From the NCBI GenBank assembly GCA_024364735.1, contig JAGFNQ010008721.1, positions 1 to 64,000 of the forward strand: DNA of 64,000 nucleotides, in the 5' to 3' direction. Below the pieces are notes generated by a model, which saw only the letters and a program-made list of their open reading frames with translations, was not told where the DNA came from and ran no database searches. The translations under genes were made by a program, and so were the position numbers. Source of the DNA: Boesenbergia rotunda. Taxonomy: Eukaryota; Streptophyta; Magnoliopsida; Zingiberales; Zingiberaceae. Position 1 is the stretch's first letter. The number at the start of each line of letters is the position of its first letter. Of the stretch, positions 12,153 to 21,929 are shown piece by piece.

Positions 12153-15100
12153 GTGCCAATGGTGGAAAAGGAGGATCTCGCTCATCCGCGGGAGGATGAA
12201 GGGCCTAAGCAAGAGCGACGAGAGGTGGAAAGTGAAGAGGTGCAGCTCCATCCTCATGGCGGAGGGGGAAATACGCGCATCGCTCTTGACCTAGCGCCAG
12301 CACTACGAAATCGCCTCATCGAATGCCTGCGAAACCACAGAGACGTGTTTGCTTGGGCCGCAGAAGAAATCAAGGGGGTCCCCCCAGCGCTGGCTATGCA
12401 TCACCTACATGCGTCGCCGGAAGCACGTCTCGTAAAGCAGAAGAGGAGGCACTTCTCCCCGGAGCAAGATAAAGCTATTCAGGAGGAGGTTCAGAAGCTA
12501 TTAAAAGCTGGGCACATCAGGGAAGTCCGGTTCCTGGCTTGGCTGGCCAACGTGGTCCTAGTTCCCAAGCCGGGGGTAAATGACGAGTTTGCATCGATTT
12601 CAGAGACCTAAACAAAGCCTGCCCGAAGGACTGTTACTCCCTGCCCAGGATAGATAGGCTGGTAGACTCAATAGCTGGCTGTGAGTTCATCTCCATGTTA
12701 GACGCCTACCAGGGCTATCACCAAGTCCCCCTCGCCCCCGAAGACCAGGAGAAAGTCAGTTTTATGACGGCTGACGGCACGTACTGCTACAATGTCATGC
12801 CCTTCGGCTTACGTAACGTAGGCGCCACGTACCAACGGATGATGGACAAAGTCTTCCGGCACCAAATCGGGCGGAACATTGAGGTATATGTGGACGACAT
12901 CCTGGTCAAGACGGAGAAAGGAGGGAACATGATATCTGATCTGGAGGAAACATTCGCCACCCTGAGAGCACATAGGTTAAAACTAAACCCAGCTAAGTGC
13001 GTGTTTGGAGTCAAAAGTGGCAGGTTCCTAGGATACATGGTGACGGAAAGGGGGATTGAAGCCAACGCGGAAAAAGTAAAGGTCATCCTGGACATGCCAC
13101 CCCCGCAGAACTTTAGGGAAGTCCAGCGGCTGAATGACAGAATCACTGCCCTATCACGATTCATCTCCAAATCCGCGGACAAAGCCCTCCCCTTCTTCAA
13201 AATTCTTAGAAAAGCTGTTAAATTCGAATGGGATGACCAGTGTGAGAAGGCCTTTGAAGAATTGAAGACCTATTTGGCAGATCTCCCGACCCTGCATAAG
13301 CCAGTGGAAGGGGAGACATTATTCGTCTATTTATCAGCGGCCGAGCAAGCTGTAGGGTCGGTGCTTGTCCGAGAACAAGACCGGGTACAACATCCCATCT
13401 ATTTCTTCGGACACCTACTAAAGGATGTTGAGACGTGGTACACCATGATGGAAAAACTGGCCTACGCCTTGGTCCTGATGTCCCGAAGGTTACGACCATA
13501 CTTTTTAGCGCATCCCATCGTGGTTCTCACTAATAGCCTGCTCGCCCGAGTCCTTACTAACCCCGAAGCGTCGGGCAGGCTAATCAAATGGACGACAGAG
13601 TTAAGCGAATATGACATTGAGTATCAGCCTCGAACTGCCATCAAAGTACAGGCTCTCTCCGACTTCATGCTGGAGACAGTCCCGGAGGCAGAGACCGAAG
13701 GTATGTGGAAGGCTTATGTGGATGGATCAGCCAACACAGCGGGGTGGGACTGCTATTGATTTCCCCAAGGGGAGACACGCTGCATCTGTCTATCCGACTT
13801 CACTTCAAACCTACCAATAATGAAGCCGAGTATGAGGCGATCTTGGCAGGATTGCAAGTGGCCCGGCACATGGGTGCCCGCCGAATCACTATCTATTCAG
13901 ACTCGTAGTTAGTGCTCAACAAGTAGCGGGCAGTTTCGAAGTCAAATGTGAGCGATTACAAAGGTATGTAGACCTATATGAACAACTAAAAACCACCTTC
14001 TCGGAGGTCATCCTACAGAAGATCTCCCGGTCGGATAATGTGCGGGCCGACGAGTTAGCTAAGTTAGCCAGTTCCATATCTACTTGACGGTTGGAGGGGC
14101 CCAGTGTGACGGAGACAATGGTGGCCCAAATTGGAGGAGAACCTAGAATAGACGGACCCGGGGACTGGAGGGATCCATACTTAGCATTCCTCCAGAACGG
14201 ATCCCTGCCAAAGGGAGGCTCAGAGACTCGGTTGTTTCGCCGACGAGCGAAGAGGTTTACACTGGTCGGGGATCAGTTGTACAAGAGGGCCTATGCCCGA
14301 TGCCTCCTCAAGTGTGTCGGGCCAGAGGAGACTAACTACATAATGCGAGAGGTGCACGAGGGCATCTGTGGAAGCCATATCGGAGGGAGATCCCTGTCTC
14401 GCAAGATCCTTTTGGCAGGATATTTTTGGCCTACCTTGCAGGCTGACTCGCTCAACTTCGTGGCCAGATGTAAGGCTTGTCAGAGGCATCAGCATGTCTC
14501 CCATCGCCCAACGAAGCCGTTGAAAGTTTCTACAGTGTCGTGCCCGTTCGACCAGTGGGGAATGGACATTGTGGGACCTTTCCCCATCGGGCCCCAACAG
14601 AAGAAATTCCTCCTGGTCCTCGTTATTACTTTTCTAAATGGGTAGAGGTCGAACCCCTAGCCAAGATCACCGAGGAGGCGGTAATGAAGGTTTTATGGAA
14701 GGATATTGTCTGCAGGTACAACATCCCTCATAAGCTGGTGTCGGACAATGGCAGGCAATTCTCCGGATGAAAGTTGAAAAAATGGTGTGAAGGGTTGGGC
14801 ATTCAGCAGGCTTTCACCTCATTCACCTACCCACAAAGCAATGGACAAGCGGAGGTGGTTAATCGGGAAATTCTGTGAGGGCTCAAAGTAAAGCTGGATT
14901 ATGTGGGAGGCAGCTAGGTCGAAGAACTTCCCAGCATCTTGTGGTTTTATCGGACCACCCCAAAAGAAGGAATCGGCGAGATCGCTTTCCGATTAGTCTA
15001 CGGAGCAGAGGCCATCATTCCAGTGGAAGTAGGAGAGGAGTCTCCATGACGGTGACATTACCGTAAGGAGGATAACGACCAGGAGCGGTTGATTGATCTG

Positions 15101-15394
15101 GACCTCATATCAGAAGTACGAGACAAGGCCGTGGTAAGGTTGGAAGCCTATCGCCGGAAGATGCAGCTGGCCTACAATCGGAAGGTGATCGCCCGCAGCT
15201 TCGAGGTGGGTGATCGAGTCTGGAAAAGAATCAAACCGGTGGGGGATCCCGGGAAGTTAGAGCCGCAGTGGGATGAGCCTTACGTCGTCATCAAAAAACT
15301 CAGAGGGGGTAGCTACTATTTGGAAGACCGCGAAGGCAGAAGACTAGAAAGGCCTTGGCATGCGAGGCATCTTCACCCCTACTGTACTTCGTGA
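12153..15394 (+). pseudogene. Tat-lineage pol: reverse transcriptase, RNase H, second RNase H, integrase
   Basis: This is a broken polyprotein that once made reverse transcriptase, RNase H and integrase. 12153-12611 holds the N-terminal part (FAWAAEEIKGVPP, HFSPEQDKAIQEEVQKLLKAG, VVLVPK). 12695-13759 holds the polymerase core (LDAYQGYHQVPLAPEDQEK, NVMPFGLRNVGATYQRMMD, catalytic YVDDILVKT, FLGYMVTERGIEAN) and RNase H. 13705-13908 holds a second RNase H with NNEAEYEAILAGLQVA; this duplicated domain is a hallmark of the Tat lineage. 14091-14770 holds the integrase zinc finger (HEGICGSHIGG, CKACQRHQ) and core (DIVGPFPIGP, SDNGRQFSG). 15089-15394 holds the C-terminal part (VGDRVWKRIKPVGDPGKLEP). 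There are frameshifts near 12600, 13740 and 14630 and stop codons near 13908, 14770 and 14930. Confidence 0.93.
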
Positions 15395-15510
15395 GTTGTC
15401 GTGTGATGCACTTTCGTCATTGTATGCTTTCAATATCCCACTGTCTCGCAGTATCATTAATAAAAGAGAAGCAATACGTGTCATTCGGGAAATGTTAAGG
15501 CTCCGTTTCT

Positions 15511-16190
15511 GATCAAAACCCTACAGCCTCTCGGTGTGTAGGCTTGGCCTCGGAGCTGTACATGCCCGGCCAAGAGCTGATTAAAACCCTACAGCCTCTC
15601 GGTGTATAGGCTTGGCCTCAGAGCTGTACACGCCCGGTCAAGAGCTGATTAAAGCCCTACAGCCTCTCGGTGTGTAGGCTTGGCCTCGGAGCTGTACACG
15701 CCCGGCCAAGAGCTGATTAAAATCCTATAGCCTCTCGGTGTGTAGGCTTGGCCTCGGAGCTGTACACACCCGGCCAAGAGCTGATTAAAACCCTACAGCC
15801 TCTTGGTGTGTAGGCTTGGCCTCGGAGCTGTACACGTCCGGCCAAGAGCTGATTAAAACCCTACAACCTTTCAGTGTGTAGGATTGGCCTCGGAGCTGTA
15901 CATGCCCGGCCAAGAGCTGATTAAAACCCTACAGCCTCTCGGTGTGTAGGCTTGGCCTCGGAGCTGTACACGCCCGGCCAAGAGCTGATTAAAATCCTAC
16001 AGCCTCTCGGTGTGTAGGCTTGGCCTCGGAGCTGTACACGTCCGACCAAGAGCTGATTAAAATCTTACAACCTCTTGGTGTGTAGGCTTGGCCTCGGAGC
16101 TGTACACGCCCAGCCAAGAGTTGACTAAAACCGTACAACCTCTTGGTGTGTAGGCTTGGCCTCGGAGCTGTACCCGCACGACCAGAGTGG
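15511..16190 (+). repeat. Tandem array, 10 copies of a 68 bp unit
   Basis: Ten units in perfect 68 bp register, each about gattaaaaccctacagcctc, then a tcggtgtgtaggcttggcct phrase, then gagctgtacacgcccggcc. The first begins at 15511 and the last at 16123. Copies differ by scattered substitutions and no indels. The array sits between the pol stop and the antisense ORF, within the long 3' non-coding region typical of Tat elements. Confidence 0.95.
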
Positions 16191-16458
16191 ATCAGTGTTC
16201 GGGGCCATCCCCTATACCAAAAAGCGGATAAAAGTCTCATGTCTGCCCCAGCTACATAAGGCGAGAGATGACCCGGGAATCACGCTAAAAACAAGGAGTT
16301 TAACGATAAATCAGGTAAATATTCGCCCTAAGATCATAAAGTTCCAAAAGAATAAACTGCAGCGTAGAATAGTTATGGCGCTCAAATTGGAGCCCAGCTT
16401 CAATAACCGATCCTTTTCCAACTACTTGATGGCGCCGTAGAAGCCCTGTTTGAGGGTC

Positions 16459-18617
16459 TTAAAGGCTTGTGCAGCCACCAGACTGGCGTACTCCTCCGAT
16501 CCCAAAAATTTTGGCTTTGTAGGTTGCCTCCATCGAAGATACTGGAGGTACCGAGTCTTCTAGCTGCTGCTGGACCTTGGATACGGTGTCGGCTTTGGCC
16601 AGCTTGAGTGCCTCCACCTCTAGGAGCAGTTCTGTGCCCCGGTCCTCCAGGTTCTTCTTAGCCGACTCCAAAAGGGTAACTTGGTCGGACAACTCCTTAT
16701 TGCGGACCTGGAGTTGCTCTCGCTCCTGCGATAATTTCCGTAAGTCCTCTTCTAGAACCTTGTTCTCCTCGGATCCCATGCGCTCCCAGAGCTTGTACCC
16801 GTGCAGGGTATCCTCGGCCGATATTAAGGAGGATAGGTAGTGATCAGCTTTCTCCCGGAGGACCCGGCTGACATCTAGCTGCAGGAGGCCGGCCTCACGG
16901 GCCCGGCCCGCTTCTGCCTCCGCATCCGCCACCTACCGTAGGAGACTCTCAGTAACCCCTCCGGAGTGCAGTAAACGACTCGTGGCCTTCCAGTTCGAAG
17001 CAACCTGAGGAGGTGAATAAAGATGGTTGGTGAAAGGAGGTTAAGAAGAATTGGGGAGCATGAAGGAAGTATTTACCGCCCGTAAAGATTGGTGCAGCAT
17101 GCCCAGGTACTGGGCTGATCCGACTACTTGCCAAAGCGGGCCTGGAGCGCCCCTAGCAGAGGGAGTAGAGGAGCTAGGGACGTCCGGGGGGTGGGGAACG
17201 TCTTCCTCCGAACTGGAAACGCTCGGTAATGCCCCTGCGGTGACTCCCATTATGCGGATAGACTGGGCACTGTCGATAGCCTTCTTTGTCGTCAAGGGAG
17301 CCTTCCGATGGGACCGAGGTGGTCCCGTAGGTACCTCCTTGACGCGAGGAGGGTCAGTTGCAAGGATGGCAGCACTCGCAAAGGGAGAAGACATAGCAAC
17401 AACAGAGGAGGGGGGTTCGACCCCAGTGACTGGAGCCGGAGAGGCTGCATCCTCAGTGGTAGTTGAGCGCAAGCCTTTCTTCAACCGCTTTAGGGGGTGA
17501 TCCCGTGGGGATTGTCGTTCGAGCCGTGTCTTCCTAGACACATGGATGGTGGTAGGCACGCCAGACAAAGAGGAGGCATCCTTTTCCTGGGGAGCCCCGG
17601 GAGAGGCGACTGGGGGCTCTCCTCGAGAGACCAGGGGCGAGGCCGAGATGTCCTCTCTATGGGGGACCTCTGACACTGTGGGGCCCGTTGATAGCTCTCC
17701 CTCCCTCTCGTCACCCTCGAAAGGGATTCCTGCGGGAATCGAAGATACTATCCCCGGGATCAAGGCTTGTTCATGAGCCTGGTCCCACTTCAGAAATTTA
17801 TTCTTCTCAAGAGAAAGCAGGATGTCGCCTGCAGGGTAAGAGGGCGTCAACAAGTATCAATTGAGCAATATACTAGGAGCAAAGCTCCTCGGGCATATTG
17901 GAGCCGAGGGGGGTCATCTTCGGACTAATCTCTGCCCGGTAAAGGAGCTCCTCGCATTGCACCAACTGTAGCCCATGGAATTCCATCCCGGCCAAGATAC
18001 TCTTAGCCCGCTAATATCCCGCATCCTGTTGGAAATCACCCAGGTCGGGGGTAGGAGGTAAGTTCTCCAGCCAATGAATATCGCTGAAAGGACGCTCGGG
18101 AAGCCGGATATAGAAAAATCTCTCTTTCCACCCTTTGTGAGAAGAAGGAAGGCCTCCCAAAAATCTATGACCACCCCGAGCGGTGAAGCCAAAGGTCCCA
18201 TGAGTGCCAACAGGAGCAAAGAAGAAATGGAAAAATCGGGGAGTTAGAGGAATGCCGAAAAGTTTGAAGAGAACCAGAGCCCCGCTCATTTGGGCGAAAG
18301 CATTCGGAGCCAGTTGGTGAAGGGGGATACGGAAATAATGTGCAACATTCATGAAGTAAGAAGGGGATAAGGAAACGCAGCTCTAATTCCATTTGTCCTA
18401 GGAAGAATATGTAAAAACCCTCATCGGGGGTTACCGGGCGCTGATCTACAGTGGGGACCCTCACCTCCCAATCGGCTGGAATGCTATATTTTTGACAAGC
18501 GGCCTAAAGGGAGTCCTATCTCACCTTGGAGAAGATAGTTTCATACCATTCAGGATGAAACCCCAATTCTTCCAAGGAGCATTCATCTGAGCCAAAAGAC
18601 TTCTTTGTCTTTCCCAT
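16459..18617 (-). pseudogene. Antisense extra ORF of the Tat element (putative gypsy-type transposon domain plus coiled coil)
   Basis: It is read on the strand opposite to pol. A start codon at 18617-18615 opens MGKTKKSFGSDECSLEELGF, and the frame runs on through two TAG codons near 18505-18525 into SIPADWEVRVPTVDQRPVTP. After a frameshift near 18350 comes NVAHYFRIPLHQLAPNAFAQ, then LVLFKLFGIPLTPRFFHFFF and GGLPSSHKGWKERFFYIRLP. This matches the pattern of the 'putative gypsy type transposon' domain (Transposase_28, PF04195) that plant Tat-like elements carry. 17853-17041 is a low-complexity Pro/Ser/Ala-rich linker. 16932-16459 is a strong heptad coiled coil (EEDLRKLSQEREQLQVRNKE). Antisense extra ORFs are known in Tat-lineage elements; their role is unresolved. 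This copy is broken by stops and frameshifts. Confidence 0.75.
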
Positions 18618-19148
18618 CGTGGTCTAGGAGGAGGAAGGAGGGGCGTGGAGAACAATGAAGAAGATACCTTCGCCGGGAAGGCATTGGCAAGAAGGGCGAG
18701 CAAGGGAGGAAAACTCGAGATAGTGACTACGGTAAGGCTGTCGCAGCGTGCCGTTACACCCACTTTTATAGGAAAGTGACACCTCCCCCGAGGCAATGGG
18801 AGGCCAGCATGTTAAGGATCGGTGCTTCGTATGACCCGCAGTGCACCGCAAAGCAAGGAAAAAAGACACGTGGCCCTGCGGCACGCGCTGGGTAACCTTG
18901 ATATTTCAGATGCCACAAAAATCGCAAGAGCCCGGAGACGTATTCAAGGGAGCAGCCCGGGTCAAGAGACTCTGGGAATATGTCCGAAAGCCTAAAAAAA
19001 AGGAAGAGAAGGAGAAGACGAAACGTTTCAAGATTATGGCAAGGACGAGCGCAAAGACACAGACCTAGGCGAGTTCAACTTCTTCATCCCGGTACTAGTC
19101 CGATCAGTCAGTCACACTTCCTTCGATCATACTTGAAGGGGGGACTTG

Positions 19149-19779
19149 TGATGGGGCTGGGTAGTTTGGGCCGGACACGGGGATGAAGAAGCTAAGGACG
19201 CGACCGACTCTCCTCTCTCAGGCCCTGGGACCCCCTCTTAAGGGGACACTCAGGAAGCTTACCTCGGGAGATATCACATCCAGAGACTCCCGAGCTCACC
19301 TCGGGAGGCGGGGTCCCCGCAACAGCCGGCCCCAGATATCGACTAGAAAAAGTCCACGCACCCCCCTGTAAAATTGGCTCAATGAGAGGAAAAATGGCAA
19401 CGGCGCCGACGGTTTCAAGGGATATCACCTCATCACCAAAATCAGGGCGCGTGGCTCAAGTATCGAAGTCATGGCGCCGATAAAGGGGGAGCACGACCAG
19501 TCTGCCCACATCGATATAAAAGGAAGTTCAACCCCTCCGGTGGGGGGGGGGGGGGGGGGAGGTTACAATCTCTCATCTTTACACATGGTCTTTCTTTCTC
19601 ACCATCATTCGGACACCCTATTAACTTGAGCGTCGGAGTGGACTCCGTCAACCCCCGCCGGCGTGTCCCCTAACGCTTGTGTTACTTTCGCAGGATTCTC
19701 AAGTTCCTCAGTGACGTAGTAATCTCCACAGGGGTTGATCCTCAGTGACTGGCCATCACCAACGACTCCTTCCGGAACA
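19149..19779 (+). repeat. 3' LTR of the Tat element
   Basis: Near-identical direct copy of 11490-12109, preceded by the polypurine tract gaaggggggac (19135-19145) and followed by tatat. A long G run at about 19542-19559 makes it slightly longer than the other LTR. Confidence 0.93.
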
Positions 19780-19784
19780 TATAT

Positions 19785-20405
19785 TTTAAAATTATTTGAC
19801 TTACAATTAGACGCGAATCCTCTAGATCAACATTAAAGTTCCTTAGACACTTAGATAGAGTTCTTTATAATTAATAAGGGTACCAAAATGTGTTAGGATC
19901 GGGAGAGTTATTTTTTATTCGTGAAAATTATATGTTTTTTTTTAAATTATGGTTTCAAAAAATTTATTATATCTTTCAAAAACATTTTTCTCTTATAAAA
20001 TTATTCTTGAAAAAAATATCCTTTCACAAATTATTATATCTTTCAAAGATATTTTTTCTTAAAAAATTATTTTTGAAAAATATTCTTTGAAAAATTATTA
20101 TATCTTTCAAAAATATTTTCTTATTGAAATATTATTTTTGGAAAATGTGCTTTCAAAAATTATTTTGAGAATTTATTTTTGAAAAATATTCTTTAATTAC
20201 TCTTATGATTTAGATAAACTCTAAATATGTATAGAAAATTTTCCTTATAATATGTAATATTTCCTAAGATTATGTCATGCTTATGAGGAGTCATTATCAA
20301 AAGAATAGTTCGTCTTTGTAAATTATCTCTAGATTATTTTGAAATTTTTATATTTTTAAAATTATATTATTTTTTTTGTTTGAGTCAAACCTCAAGACAA
20401 GAAGA
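19785..20405. other. AT-rich DNA flanking the CACTA element (left side)
   Basis: Built of degenerate phrases such as ttgaaaaatattctttaa and tttcaaaaattatt. It carries the phrase cctaagattatgtcatgc with gaggagtc after it, echoed by cttagattatgtcag and ggaggaatc at about 35049-35071 on the other side of the CACTA element. The two flanks are therefore read as one older retrotransposon internal region split by the CACTA insertion. Confidence 0.55.
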
Positions 20406-20429
20406 TTACACTACAAGAAATCTAAGTAT

Positions 20430-20960
20430 TACTGACGGAATTATCTACGGGATAATAATTCCGTTGGTAATTACCGACGGAATTTATATTCCATAGGTAA
20501 TTACCGACGGAATTATAATTCCGTCGGTACTTACCAACGGAATATAATTCCGTCGATAATTTAGGTGGGGGGGGGGGGGCACGTTGTCAAGGGAAGTTAC
20601 TGACGGAATTATATTGCCGTCGGTACTTACTGACCGAAAGTATTTTCCGTCGAAAAAACGAACACTCAACCTTAAATTGAGGCAAGTTTCACGAATTTAC
20701 CGACGGAATATGCTTTTCCGTCGGTAACTACCGACGGATTAGCATATCCGTCGGTAGGTACCGACGGAAAGGCCTCTTCCGTCCGTAAGGCCGATGGAAA
20801 GGCCCAATTTTTTGGGTTGGCGCCGATTTATTTAGGATTGGCGACATTTATTTTGCCACGTGGAGATTTTCCAACGAAATAATCATTCCGTCGGAAATCT
20901 CCGACGGAATAGTGATTCCATTGGAAATCTCCGACGAAATCACGATTCCGTCGGGAAGCT
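20430..20960. repeat. CACTA left subterminal repeats
   Basis: Many direct and inverted copies of the decamer ccgacggaat/attccgtcgg and variants, often as back-to-back hairpins such as taccgacggaattataattccgtcggta near 20504-20530. In En/Spm-type elements such repeats bind the TNPA protein and are needed in cis for transposition; this role is inferred here. A run of 14 G lies near 20565-20579. Confidence 0.88.
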
Positions 20961-20985
20961 TACTTAAACTAGGGCACGACCCTCA

Positions 20986-21480
20986 TTTTCTTCCACACGC
21001 GATCCTTCACGAGAGGCGGCGCGATCCTTCTCTTTCGCACGATCTGTCCTCTCCTCGTCGACGGTATGCGATCGATCTCTTCTTCTACTCTTCTTCTTCT
21101 CGTCGCCAACGGCAGCTTGGCCATGGCCGGTGGCGGGCACAGCTGGCTCGGTCGTGGTCACTGGCGGCGGCAGCCGGCTCGGCTGTGGCCGCTGGCGGCC
21201 GTAGTCGCGCAGGCCGGCAAGGCCGTGGCATATGGCCGCCGCAGGCGCCTCAGCGATGGCCGCTTGCGGCCGCGGGCCCCCTCGTCAGTCGGCCACGTTA
21301 GGTGGCAGGCGGCAAGCTCGCGGCAGTGGCCAGGGCGGCAGGTGGCCAAGCCTCTACATCTGCGGCCAAGCGAGCATGCCCGGCATGCACCCAAGCCTCC
21401 ACGACAGTTACCGGGGCAGCTGGTTGTCCAACCTAACAGGCACGTCGCCGGTCCAGCGGGCACACCGCTTTTATGTTTAA
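20986..21480 (+). other. GC-rich leader segment of the CACTA element
   Basis: A sharply GC-rich island within AT-rich surroundings, between the subterminal repeats and the transposase gene. It is rich in ggcggc/ggccg and cgccg. Overlapping Arg/Ala-rich frames exist on both strands and match no family I know. It is probably an untranslated first exon of the transposase transcript or a captured GC-rich first exon. Coding status is unsupported. Confidence 0.4.
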
Positions 21481-21929
21481 TTTTGTAATTAATTAGACTT
21501 ATTTTGTAATCATTCAAATAATTTATTTTTTGTTTTGCAATTTTTTATTATAATTAGATTTATTTTGTACTCTTATAGGTTACTGCAGTTGCTGTTTTTC
21601 TCCGACAAGTTGATCACCCTTTCAGGTATATATTTGTATTTTGTAATCATTTTACATGTTACAATAAATGTTAGAACAATTAAATTTGTTATTAATTTAG
21701 CATGTAAATTGACAAAATTTAGGATGCCATTTTATTTAATTAATGTGTTTAGAATTGTAAACGTTAGTATGTATAATTAATTATATAGATTTATCTTAGT
21801 CAGCATGATGATTATTTGTTTTAAGCATGTAATTAATTATAATTTATGTTTAATTTTATTTATTTGATATTATCATACTAAACTTGAATTATTTATTATT
21901 AGGCAACAATGTATATGAACAAAGCTTGA

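Larger units (their letters stand above)
11490..19779 (+). mobile_element. Ty3/gypsy Tat-lineage LTR retrotransposon lacking gag and protease
   Basis: LTR 1 is 11490-12109 and LTR 2 is 19149-19779 (631 bp, tgatggggctgg...cttccggaaca); they are nearly identical. A TATA box (tataaaa, 11854-11860) lies in LTR 1. Directly after LTR 1 the sequence tttggcgccatctgtggga (12112 onward) is the leader and primer-site type used by Tat elements. A polypurine tract, gaaggggggac, is at 19135-19145. The probable target-site duplication is tatat. The pol block is preserved but broken, and a long 3' region carries a tandem array and an antisense ORF. Gag and protease are absent: the reverse transcriptase N-terminal region starts within 50 bp of LTR 1. 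Even when young, the element could have moved only with proteins supplied in trans. Confidence 0.92.

Noticed and set aside
15511..16190. Regular direct repeats resembling a CRISPR array
   Set aside because: The units are contiguous with no unique spacers, and they lie inside a plant retrotransposon.
17051..17776. Plus-strand ORFs of 149 and 76 codons
   Set aside because: They are shadows of the antisense extra ORF of the Tat element.
20912..21517. Arg/Ala-rich ORFs in the GC-rich part of the CACTA element
   Set aside because: Frames on both strands are open because of GC bias; there is no domain or homology I can recognise.
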